From DIGJ01 sp036658435 (lineage in GTDB: Bacteria; Bacillota; Clostridia; Lachnospirales; Lachnospiraceae), in contig JAVXEO010000002.1 in assembly GCA_036658435.1 (NCBI GenBank), forward strand, positions 38,267-102,266: 64,000 nucleotides of DNA. The letters run 5' to 3'. A program made the translations under genes and the position numbers. The notes beneath the pieces were generated by a model. The model did no database searches. It was given only the letters and a program-made list of their open reading frames with translations, and had not been told where the DNA came from. Below are positions 1-7,731 of this stretch, in pieces (within the stretch, counting starts at the first letter, position 1; each line of letters opens with the position of its first letter).

Positions 1-611
1 TTTACTGTTTTTGTTGTATTATCTAAAACAAGCATATCTTTTCCCCCAACATTTAGGGATAATTTTTTCTTTGCTTTTATACTAATTTCACCATTTTTAC
101 CATCAATTTCAAGAACATTATCAGAGGAAGCATCCTTAATGGTAATTAATTTTTTTTTATCTTCCAATTCAATGGTCATATTTGCTATGGTATGAATACT
201 GATTTTTTCTTTATCTTTTCTTTCATCAAATAAAATTTCGTGACCACCTTTTGTTCGAATCTTCTTGATTTCATTTCCTTTATCTACCGTTTTTTGAGGT
301 AGCTTATCTTTATCGTTCCATAGGCAGCCCATTACAATAGGTTCATTGATGTCTCCCATATTAAATCCCACCACAACCTCGGTTCCTACTTCCGGCAAAA
401 AAAAGTTTCCATATCCATTTCCGCTGTAAGAAGACATAACTCTTATCCACTCCGTTACTGATTTTCCTTTTTCAGCTAAAAAAAATTCCACTTTCACTTT
501 TCCAGGAAACTTATCATTATAATTTTCTTTTACATAACCCGTTGTAATACTGAACATTTTATCATGATACGTTTTATTGGATACCTCTAATAATTCATCA
601 AATAGTGCCAT
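1..611 (-). CDS. VgrG/gp5-like baseplate spike protein of eCIS (3' part cut by window edge)
   Basis: The reading frame opens with ATG at 611 behind an AGAGGTG ribosome-binding site and stays open for 203 codons to the window edge, so the C-terminus is missing. Residues about 15-105 have the look of the gp5/VgrG OB-fold (Phage_base_V): ITTGYVKENYNDKFPGKVKV, then a turn-rich stretch ending in GCLWNDKDKLP. After it come short beta repeats such as SIHTIANMTIELED and GEISIKAKKKLSL, typical of the spike beta-helix. In Afp/PVC systems Afp8 carries a gp27-like hub and this OB/spike part in one chain; here the hub is a separate gene 23 nt upstream. The protein should sit at the tip of the baseplate and puncture the target envelope. 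The family call is from motifs, not a search. Confidence 0.8.
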   Translation of the reverse strand, partial: MALFDELLEVSNKTYHDKMFSITTGYVKENYNDKFPGKVKVEFFLAEKGKSVTEWIRVMSSYSGNGYGNFFLPEVGTEVVVGFNMGDINEPIVMGCLWNDKDKLPQKTVDKGNEIKKIRTKGGHEILFDERKDKEKISIHTIANMTIELEDKKKLITIKDASSDNVLEIDGKNGEISIKAKKKLSLNVGGKDMLVLDNTTKTV

Positions 612-634
612 ATTACACCTCTTTTATTTCTTTA

Positions 635-1720
635 TTACTTTTTTTCTTTATATCCTGCAATTTCAAATTGCGTACTAAATCCATCTCCCAAGGAAAAGCT
701 ATGTTCTATTTTATTAATAAAATAAGTATCATCCGCGTCCTTATCAAATTTTGCAATTTTCACATATCGACCCGGTACCAGCTCCGGTAACCCTATGCAA
801 GAACCACTTCCACCTTGTGCTTTTTTTAAACGTTCATTTTTTAATGCTTTTAATTTTACATTTACATCTTTAGCATTGTTAATGTTGGCAGACACCTCCA
901 CTGTTGTGGGTGCTTTGGCTAAAACGGATTTTTGTCCTCTATAAGCCTTTACCTGTATACTAGCTTCGATATTCTGTTTTTTTCCTTCATCCACTCCAAT
1001 TAACTTAATTTCTTCTTGTAAATATTTGATTTTACGGTTGAAGCTGATAAGTCCATTTCCAATTCCAAGAGTAATTATTGGCGTTGAATTTTTCATTTTT
1101 TCTAAGAAATATGCCTTATCCGCTATAACAAAAAATTCTCGGTTGGACTTCACGCACACATCTTTTGTAATAAAATCGTAGTCGGAAGTGTTTTGTACAA
1201 TTCGTGTTAATTTATCCTGAGTTTTGTCAATTACCAGACTTGTACAAATCTTTTTGTATTTTTCCATAACCATTGTAAACACATTAAAATAGTTTTGGAC
1301 TACATAGGGAAAATTTTGTTGTACCGTGTTCATCATGAGCCTTCTCACATCAGTTCCCGTAATACTTAGTTCAGGAAATTCCTGTAACATATATTCAACG
1401 GTCTCCACATATCCTTTAAACACCATAGTTGTGTTAGAACCATAGCCTAATTCAACGCTAAACACCGTTCCCAAAACAAATATTTTTTTTATATTACTAT
1501 CAAAGGAACGTTTCTTAATATCATAAGCATTTAATATATTGAATTTAATTACACTTGCCTGGTTTAAAGAAATTGATAGGGACACATTATCAATTACCAT
1601 ATGATTGGCTTGAATGACATCCTTTCCAAGTACTTTGATTTTGAGAGCCGGAACTAAGAAATTATTATATTTTTTTACCAGATCCATATAGGTATAGCTA
1701 CCTGTCATTAGATTTGCCAC
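635..1720 (-). CDS. gpD/gp27-like hub protein of contractile injection system (VgrG N-terminal part)
   Basis: 361 aa. The pattern matches the phage late control gene D / VgrG N-terminal family: a PALKIKVLG opening strand, a paired beta-domain with VFSVELGYG and VFKGYVETVEY, and SDYDFITKDVC, where this family usually has a conserved region after the second hub domain. It should form the trimeric hub that connects the inner tube to the spike. The start used is GTG at 1720 with a GGGG-rich leader; an in-frame ATG at 1708 is also possible. It lies directly upstream of the spike gene and downstream of the LysM gene in the same operon. The C-terminal 60 residues (LPELVPGRYVKI, DTYFINKIEHSFS) fit the usual end of such hubs. 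Confidence 0.78.
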   Translation of the reverse strand: MANLMTGSYTYMDLVKKYNNFLVPALKIKVLGKDVIQANHMVIDNVSLSISLNQASVIKFNILNAYDIKKRSFDSNIKKIFVLGTVFSVELGYGSNTTMVFKGYVETVEYMLQEFPELSITGTDVRRLMMNTVQQNFPYVVQNYFNVFTMVMEKYKKICTSLVIDKTQDKLTRIVQNTSDYDFITKDVCVKSNREFFVIADKAYFLEKMKNSTPIITLGIGNGLISFNRKIKYLQEEIKLIGVDEGKKQNIEASIQVKAYRGQKSVLAKAPTTVEVSANINNAKDVNVKLKALKNERLKKAQGGSGSCIGLPELVPGRYVKIAKFDKDADDTYFINKIEHSFSLGDGFSTQFEIAGYKEKK

Positions 1721-1774
1721 TTCCCCATTGTCCCCTTTCTTTTTTAATTTTCATTTGATAATTCCTATATTTGA

Positions 1775-2413
1775 TTATAGTGCCGGTAGTTTTATAACCT
1801 GTCCTGGGTAAATATCCAGTGGATTTAAAATATGGTTTTCAGATGCAATGACTCTCCAAAGTCCGGCATCTCCATATTCCTCCCATGCAAAATTCCATAA
1901 TTGCTCTCCTTCATGGATTGTACGGAATTTTGTTCGATCCGGAGATTCAAAAGGAGATTTTCTTTGGCTTTTCTTAATATCAAATACTGACTTTAATGTA
2001 ATTTCCACTTTTGCCCGTACCGGAACGCCAGATCCCAGAAACATAGTAAATTGCTGGGCTACATTTGTTACCATACCGCAAAATCTTAGAGGCCCCCATA
2101 TAAAGGTCACCATAGGCGGACGATGAAGCGATTTTACGATGTAAGTAAGTGACCCAATTTCTTTGGTCAGTTTAGAAACATCGGTTCCGCCCTCCCCCAT
2201 TTTTTTTGATGGTGGTATAAATGTATCAAAATATAGGGTCATAGCAAGGGTAGAATTCTCTCCCGAAATAAACTGTGCAATCTTTCCATCTAAACCAACA
2301 CCGCCTTTTTCACTATAATTTGTAGTTTCAGTTAAATTATATTCACTTGGGTTAAACATAACGGTTATATCTTTTCCTGCTTCTACTTTTAAAATTGCTT
2401 TTTTTAATCCCAT
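1775..2413 (-). CDS. LysM-containing baseplate protein, Afp7-like (CIS tube/LysM family)
   Basis: 212 aa. The N-terminus (KKAILKVEAGK followed by VMFNPSEYNL) is the hallmark of the contractile-injection-system tube/baseplate family represented by Afp7. The C-terminal 50 residues form a LysM domain (EGEQLWNFAWEEYGDAGLW ... NPLDIYPGQVIKLP). In Afp and PVC this protein joins the inner tube to the baseplate hub. Order in the operon (large repeat protein, LysM protein, hub, spike) agrees with the afp7-afp8 order. Spacing to the downstream gene is about 55 nt. The family call is strong because both domains are visible. Confidence 0.85.
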   Translation of the reverse strand: MGLKKAILKVEAGKDITVMFNPSEYNLTETTNYSEKGGVGLDGKIAQFISGENSTLAMTLYFDTFIPPSKKMGEGGTDVSKLTKEIGSLTYIVKSLHRPPMVTFIWGPLRFCGMVTNVAQQFTMFLGSGVPVRAKVEITLKSVFDIKKSQRKSPFESPDRTKFRTIHEGEQLWNFAWEEYGDAGLWRVIASENHILNPLDIYPGQVIKLPAL

Positions 2414-2444
2414 ATCTTAAATTATCCACCTTTCCATGTTAGAT

Positions 2445-5400
2445 TTAGTCCATCCCACGGCTTACTTTTTCCATATCCAGCTGTCTTTCTAATTTTTTTA
2501 TAATATCCTGTGTCAATTTTTTATTAAGATTTGACTGCTGCCTTTTTTTATCCGTCTCTTCTTGCTTTAACTCTGCAATTTGTTTTTTTTGTTCCTGTAA
2601 ATCCGTTTGAAGCTGGGAAATTATTTTTTTTTGAGTTCTTATTTCCATCCCTGTTTTTTCTACATGTTCATCCGTATTTTTTATTTCTAACTCTTTTTCT
2701 GCTTTATAGGTATCTATTCTTTTTTCCAGGGAAACGGTCTTCCTGTCTTGTAAAACTTTAGATATGTTATCCTCTAGAAAGGAATTATTCCTTTCTATTT
2801 CTGATTTCTGTAAAAGGAACGTTTTCTGATTTGTTTTTCTTTTTTCAATTTTGGAAACCACCAGATCCTCTATAAAATTTTTTTCATAAAAATCCACTTC
2901 TTTTTGATTCTCATTTTCCCACAAATATTTTATTTCCTGTACATCTTTTACTTTCAGGGTTGTTTGAATTTTTGTATTATTCTCCTTCTCAATGTAACTT
3001 ATAAATTCTTTTGGTTTCCATGAGTAGGCATGCTGTATCAAATATTGTAAGATATGAAAAGTTGCCCTGCTTTTTGAAAATTCTTTTTTATCTTCTTCCT
3101 CCCCTATTATGGTAAGAAGAGTTTCGGCTATTTCCTGTACTTTCTGTACTTTTAATTTTTTTTGAATCTTCTTTATTTTCTGTTGCTCTAACAATTTCAC
3201 AATACTTTGCATATAAAGGGTATCTTCATTTCTATTTATGTCCTCATTTCGTTCTAACGCTTCGTTTTCTTTTGTCAGCTTGTTTGTTCCAATTACCCTA
3301 TTTTCTCCTGTCAGCTTGTTTATTTTTATTAATTTCATTGATTCTATGAACTTGTTCTTCTCCATTGAAATTGTATTCTTTCTTTCACTTTTAAAATAAT
3401 TCATAAATTCATCTTGCTCTACTATCGTAGCCTGTTGAATTAAGTGTCTTAAAAGCATTCGATTGGTCCAATTTTTAGAAATGGTGGACATCTTATTTCT
3501 AGAGTAAGAAAAACAATTCTTTCTTTCTATAAAATCTAAAGTTTCCTTAATTACCGCTTCCTCCCCTTCATTTGCTATGGTAAGAAGTGTTTCCGCTATT
3601 TCCTGATGTTCTATTAATTTCACAATACTTTTCATATAAAGAATATTTTTACGGTTCTTTTCCTTCAAATCGAATTCTGTTACTCTGTTTTCTTCTATAT
3701 ATTTATTTTCCTCTAAGGATGTTATTTTCTTTGTTTCTTTTTGAAAATAATGAATAAATTCTTCCTGTTCCACCCTCGTAGCGTGTTGAACTACATACTT
3801 CAGGATTCTTGATTTTTTCCAATTTTCAGAATAAAAATTACTTTCTTTCCATTGTTTTCTAGATGACGAAAAGCAGTTCGTTCGTTCTATAAAATCATAA
3901 ATGGCTTCCATTGTTTTTTCTTCTGCCTTGTTTATCTGAATCCCATTGGATTTTATTCTTTTTAGTTCTCCTTCACTGGGTTTCTCTTTCTGACTTAAAA
4001 ATACATTTTTTATTTTTTCTTCCACTATTGTTTTTTCAAGCAAATTTCTCCATGAAATAGCCTTCGTTTTATTTGTCTCATTTTCTTTAAAAAAGTCCAA
4101 ATATTTTTTTTGAAACTGATACGTAGTTAGTATGGTTTCTTCTATTTCGTTTACACTCCTTATATTAAACAACAAAAAATTTTCTTTTGAAGTATCTTCT
4201 TTTATTTCAAACAAATCAAATACATTTGCCATGTTTTTAAAATCTTTGTGCATGTTAACATTACTTTTTTTAGGATTGTTCTGTACATTCCATGACTTTT
4301 TATAAATATAAGCCAGGCTATTCCATTCTGTTTCATAGGATTTTATCCAAGAAGCTTTTTTCGTTTTCATTTCTATTTGAATTTCTGAAATAAATTCGTC
4401 ATACTCCTTTTTCGTTCCATATCGTATTAAGTAACATAAATTCTGCCTTGCTTCAAACATTGGTATTTTTTCTTGAATTTTTCTGGTTAAAGAAAATAAT
4501 TCTTGCTTTTTTATCCATTCTAACGCTGTGAATGCGGTATTTTCTTCTCCAATGGAAATTAATTGCTCCCACATTTCCCCCTTTTCTAATAACAAAGGAT
4601 TTTCCCCTGGGATAGCATTCGGTTTTATGGTATTGAAAAATCGATTTACATTTTGGTAGAAATAATTCGCCTCTTCAAATATTTCTTTTGTTTTAGTAAG
4701 TTCTTCTCGTTCTATTGCATTTTTTTCCTTGCTTTTATTAATATTTTTGTATTCTATATAAAAGTTACTCACCTTATCAAATAACTCTTTTGCTCTTTCT
4801 TCATAATGCAGTCCTAGCTGCATAGGTATGCTCTTTTCTATATTGCTGTCTGTTTTTGTTTGTTTTATTGTATTGCTTTCTTTTTCTGTTAATAGCAAAT
4901 CAATAAATTTTTTATACTCCTCATTTTCACTATGCTTTATATAAAAAGTTAAAATAGAGTCTAAATTTTCTTTTATCTCTTGATTTTCCAATAATTCTCT
5001 TTGCGCTGAAAAGAGCTGCTTTTGATTTATCCATGTAATCGTTTCTTCTAAAGTTTCTCTGCTTTCTTCTTGTATTAATTCAATGAAAAAATCTGAATCC
5101 TTTAAAAGTTCCCATGCATCTGTTTTTGTGGCAGAAACTTTGTTTTTTTCTATCGTACTATTAAACAACACTTCTTTGTTTTCATTTTCTATTTCTGTTT
5201 TTTTAAAAATACTTTGATATAAAATACGTTGTTCTATATTTTGTTCTTCTTCTATTTTTTTTGTTAAGGTTTGTTCGATCTCTGAAAAAAATTTCTGCAT
5301 CTGTTTTTTTTGTATGCTTCCTAATTTCAGTGCGGAAACTATTTGCCTCGCTTCTTCGGATTGAAACAAATTATTTTTCGTCTTTTCTATTAGAAGTTCT

Positions 5401-6122
5401 CGTTCCTGTTTTGTCAGCTGGCTCTGGTCAATTAATTGAATGATCCTGCTTCTGCTAGTTTTGTCCTTTACACAGTAAAGCATGATTTCCTCTATTTTAT
5501 TTTGCTTTTCTTTCGTTATGTACCATCGTTTTTGCTGCAGTTGGCGTAATATATATTGATGACTGCTTTCTAACTGTACCGTTCTCCCAAGCGTTCTATT
5601 GCCTATGCCACCTGTTTTTTCGATTCCACGAAAAATATATTTTTGCATATTTTCACTTTTACCAAGTATATTTTGATGATTTTCCTTTGCAAATAATGGT
5701 CTTATTTTTAGCAATGGTTCCATTTCCTTTTTGAATTGTTTATATTCTTCCAAGGTATGGATTTTCTGACTTTTTTCGTAAAATTGGTTTAATAGGGAAT
5801 ACTTTTCATTCTTATTTTTTTTTAAAGCATCCAAATGATATACCACCATTGATTCTAAGCTCTTTTGCTGCATCACACTGTTGGACTGTATTGAAGTTTT
5901 TTGTATCCTATGGTATGCATTCATTTGAAGAATTTTTAATGTAAGATAAAAATGACTTTCATAAAGAGAAGATTCTTCTTGTTGATTATCCAAATAAATC
6001 AAAGAAATACCTGAAAAAAAAGCACTATCTTCTTTGATATATTTGTCAAAAATAAATTTTGCAAATTGAAGATTCGTTCCGGCTATTCTGTTTGTATTTA
6101 CTTGCAGAAAATTTTTTTTCAT
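2445..6122 (-). CDS. Large Lys/Glu-rich helical-repeat protein of the eCIS operon, function unknown
   Basis: 1225 aa from the ATG at 6122, which has a well-spaced AAGGGG; the ATG 9 nt upstream overlaps that ribosome-binding site. I do not recognise the family. The chain is almost entirely Lys, Glu, Asn and Ile-rich helix. At least five degenerate units of about 60 residues can be aligned by eye, starting near residues 364, 534, 744, 867 and 1014. Their shared pattern is a WI/FIE..x(N)CFS..R stretch, about 15 residues, then L..LIQ.A....EFI.YF..E (for example LDFIERKNCFSYSR and LRHLIQQATIVEQDEF). The last 80 residues are a classic coiled coil (QLQTDLQEQKKQIAEL). It sits between the second tube gene and the LysM gene. 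It could be a tape-measure, a baseplate scaffold or a cargo protein; position favours a structural role, but this is inference. Confidence 0.7.
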   Translation of the reverse strand: MKKNFLQVNTNRIAGTNLQFAKFIFDKYIKEDSAFFSGISLIYLDNQQEESSLYESHFYLTLKILQMNAYHRIQKTSIQSNSVMQQKSLESMVVYHLDALKKNKNEKYSLLNQFYEKSQKIHTLEEYKQFKKEMEPLLKIRPLFAKENHQNILGKSENMQKYIFRGIEKTGGIGNRTLGRTVQLESSHQYILRQLQQKRWYITKEKQNKIEEIMLYCVKDKTSRSRIIQLIDQSQLTKQERELLIEKTKNNLFQSEEARQIVSALKLGSIQKKQMQKFFSEIEQTLTKKIEEEQNIEQRILYQSIFKKTEIENENKEVLFNSTIEKNKVSATKTDAWELLKDSDFFIELIQEESRETLEETITWINQKQLFSAQRELLENQEIKENLDSILTFYIKHSENEEYKKFIDLLLTEKESNTIKQTKTDSNIEKSIPMQLGLHYEERAKELFDKVSNFYIEYKNINKSKEKNAIEREELTKTKEIFEEANYFYQNVNRFFNTIKPNAIPGENPLLLEKGEMWEQLISIGEENTAFTALEWIKKQELFSLTRKIQEKIPMFEARQNLCYLIRYGTKKEYDEFISEIQIEMKTKKASWIKSYETEWNSLAYIYKKSWNVQNNPKKSNVNMHKDFKNMANVFDLFEIKEDTSKENFLLFNIRSVNEIEETILTTYQFQKKYLDFFKENETNKTKAISWRNLLEKTIVEEKIKNVFLSQKEKPSEGELKRIKSNGIQINKAEEKTMEAIYDFIERTNCFSSSRKQWKESNFYSENWKKSRILKYVVQHATRVEQEEFIHYFQKETKKITSLEENKYIEENRVTEFDLKEKNRKNILYMKSIVKLIEHQEIAETLLTIANEGEEAVIKETLDFIERKNCFSYSRNKMSTISKNWTNRMLLRHLIQQATIVEQDEFMNYFKSERKNTISMEKNKFIESMKLIKINKLTGENRVIGTNKLTKENEALERNEDINRNEDTLYMQSIVKLLEQQKIKKIQKKLKVQKVQEIAETLLTIIGEEEDKKEFSKSRATFHILQYLIQHAYSWKPKEFISYIEKENNTKIQTTLKVKDVQEIKYLWENENQKEVDFYEKNFIEDLVVSKIEKRKTNQKTFLLQKSEIERNNSFLEDNISKVLQDRKTVSLEKRIDTYKAEKELEIKNTDEHVEKTGMEIRTQKKIISQLQTDLQEQKKQIAELKQEETDKKRQQSNLNKKLTQDIIKKLERQLDMEKVSRGMD

Positions 6123-6148
6123 AATTCGCATCCCCTTAACGACCTGTC

Positions 6149-6583
6149 TTATTGTCTTCTTATTCCATTGTGAGAGATTTCAAATGTCTCCACCAACACT
6201 TCTCCATTTAGGGCATCCAGCGCTCCCAGTTCCCACCTCGTTACAATTGGTTCATCTACTGTATATATCTGCATTCCAAAAATAGAATTTGTATTCTTTA
6301 TTATTATAAGCAATCCACCCTCAATTCTCATCCCCGGTTTCATAACTTTTAATAATTGATCTGTACTCTTAACCCCTTTTGAAAAGCGGAGCGTCTGTTC
6401 TTGTTTTCGATTGGTTTGTCTAATGTGAACGTAATCATTCACTCCACCTTCTTCAATTCTGTCAAATTCTAATGTTTCTGCTAAGCCCTCCACTTTAGAA
6501 AAAGAGAGTCTCGCATGTCCAATAAATACTTGAAATTTATAGTTATTCATTAATCTATTCTTTGAATTGAATATTTCCAGCAT
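6149..6583 (-). CDS. Phage tail tube-like protein (Afp5-like tube initiator)
   Basis: 144 aa, with GGAGTG placed before the ATG. The fold signature is that of the T4 gp19/phage conserved tail region family: YKFQVFIGHARLSFSKVEGL at the start and VLVETFEISHNGIRRQ at the end, both shared with the main tube gene at 7274 (its end is VESLEIAHEGMTRVS). In Afp-type systems a second tube-like protein caps the baseplate end of the tube, and this gene's place next to the baseplate genes fits that. It differs from the main tube in its long middle section and the ARL/FSK start, so it is a paralogue rather than a duplicate. Confidence 0.8.
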   Translation of the reverse strand: MLEIFNSKNRLMNNYKFQVFIGHARLSFSKVEGLAETLEFDRIEEGGVNDYVHIRQTNRKQEQTLRFSKGVKSTDQLLKVMKPGMRIEGGLLIIIKNTNSIFGMQIYTVDEPIVTRWELGALDALNGEVLVETFEISHNGIRRQ

Positions 6584-6622
6584 CTAATTTTCACTCCTTC
6601 ATTCTATATGTCAAACCTTTTA

Positions 6623-6796
6623 TTAAATCTTAAATACATTTTCCGGTTCATCATTTAAACGACTGTTTATTTTAGAGACTTCTTCGCACCACCTGGTTCT
6701 GTCCTTATGACTTAATTCCATTATCTGGTCATGATCCCAGTGTAAATAATAGCCTATAAATGCTACCTCCTCATATATCTTATCTGCCGGATACAA
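6623..6796 (-). CDS. DUF6760-like small eCIS protein with non-ATG start
   Basis: A 57-codon frame ending in TAA at 6623 lies between the 123-aa assembly protein and the tube initiator. The residues KIYEEVAFIGYYLHWDHDQI, then MELSHKDRTRWCEEVSKIN, match the pattern I know for DUF6760 proteins of eCIS loci (YEEVAFxAYHxHWxxxxIxxxEHxxRxxWxxE). There is no ATG; the most likely start is TTG at 6796, with GGAAG about 13 nt upstream inside the end of the preceding gene. The real start may lie a few codons further upstream, overlapping that gene. The position directly after the zinc-motif gene is where such proteins occur in other eCIS operons. Its exact role is not known; it is presumed to be a baseplate or assembly component. 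Confidence 0.75.
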   Translation of the reverse strand: MYPADKIYEEVAFIGYYLHWDHDQIMELSHKDRTRWCEEVSKINSRLNDEPENVFKI

Positions 6797-6798
6797 TT

Positions 6799-7170
6799 CT
6801 ATAGACCGGCTTCCATAAAATTTACAGGTATTTCTATCTCTTTCCCACAGTGTGGACAGATGCTTTGATAACTGGGCACATCCATGGTATTGATTCGCTG
6901 GTACAAATCTTGTAAATAAGAAAGATCCATTGTATAAAGTTTCTCTATGGTTTTCGTATCCACTGCTGGCAGCGAACCTAACTTTATAACTACTCTTGAT
7001 AATAAAATTATCGTTAAATATGCTGGGTTTTGCTGAACCCTTGGATCTCTTAGTGGTAATATTTCATCTCCTGCGTTGGCAAGTCTCATAGTTCCCTCTT
7101 TATGGAGTAAACCACTTGCATCCACATACCCTCTTGGTAATACAAAATTATATTCTGTCTGAATTGCCAT
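6799..7170 (-). CDS. eCIS/phage tail assembly-type protein with CPHCG motif
   Basis: 123 aa. The start (TEYNFVLPRGYVDASGLLHK) and the phrase AGDEILPLRDPRVQQNPAYL are typical of a small conserved protein encoded between tube and baseplate genes in eCIS and some phage tails. A single CPHCG motif lies near residue 107, followed by EIEIPVNF, so it may bind a metal as a dimer or may have lost half of a zinc ribbon. It is followed immediately by the DUF6760-like gene, whose likely start is 3 nt beyond this stop codon. Function is probably in tube or baseplate assembly; this is by analogy only. Confidence 0.75.
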   Translation of the reverse strand: MAIQTEYNFVLPRGYVDASGLLHKEGTMRLANAGDEILPLRDPRVQQNPAYLTIILLSRVVIKLGSLPAVDTKTIEKLYTMDLSYLQDLYQRINTMDVPSYQSICPHCGKEIEIPVNFMEAGL

Positions 7171-7234
7171 ATTTTATCTTCCTTTCTCTTGGTTCTTCTA
7201 TTTAATAGCGGATTGTTTTCTGTAAAATAATACA

Positions 7235-7257
7235 GAAGGAGATAGTTTATCTCCTTC
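7235..7257 (-). terminator. Perfect 10-bp hairpin after the sheath and tube genes
   Basis: GAAGGAGATA at 7235-7244 pairs without mismatch with TATCTCCTTC at 7248-7257 around a 3-nt loop. On the minus strand it lies 17 nt after the tube stop codon and is followed by GTATTATTTT, a weak T-rich tail. It may act as a partial terminator or 3' stabiliser that gives sheath and tube transcripts in excess over the baseplate genes. The stem overlaps a GGAGG-like sequence, but the next gene starts 65 nt further on, so it does not control that start. Confidence 0.55.
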
Positions 7258-7273
7258 CATACTTTAAAAGAGC

Positions 7274-7699
7274 CTATGATACTCTTGTCATTCCTTCATG
7301 GGCTATTTCTAATGATTCTACTGCGATTTCTGAAGAAGTCGCATTAAAATCAGGTGCGGTGTATTTCATAGGCCAAGCATTAATTACCTGCCAGGAAGCT
7401 GCATCTGCTCCTGCACTATCAATTAAGGTAATGGTAATTGTTTTTCTTTCTACTGCAGCTTCAACTCCCATAATTAACCAGTCATACAATACAGTCGAAT
7501 CCACCAGACCTTGTTTTAATGTAATATTGCCATACTTCTTTAATCCAGGAACTTTCATTGGTGTTTGCACCATATCCCCTTCTCTATACTCTATTACATC
7601 AATGGATGCATCAAATCCTGTTACTTCTGAAAATCCTCCGGCATCTAAACCGTCTATTTCAACTTTATATCTAAATTTACCATGTGGGTAACCAGCCAT
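7274..7699 (-). CDS. Inner tube protein of contractile injection system (Afp1/gp19-like)
   Basis: 141 aa, the usual length for Afp1-type tube subunits (about 140-150 aa). The start MAGYPHGKFRYKVEIDGLDA is followed by GGFSEVTGFDASIDVIEYR. The segment KVPGLKKYGNITLKQGLVD and the end SEIAVESLEIAHEGMTRV all fit the T4 gp19/tail tube family. Hexamers of this protein stack into the hollow tube that the sheath drives out. The gene follows the sheath gene by 32 nt with an AGGAGTG site, so it is co-transcribed with it, and a strong hairpin follows. Confidence 0.92.
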   Translation of the reverse strand: MAGYPHGKFRYKVEIDGLDAGGFSEVTGFDASIDVIEYREGDMVQTPMKVPGLKKYGNITLKQGLVDSTVLYDWLIMGVEAAVERKTITITLIDSAGADAASWQVINAWPMKYTAPDFNATSSEIAVESLEIAHEGMTRVS

Positions 7700-7731
7700 C
7701 TTTTAAACACTCCTTTCTTTCTTATGTTTTA

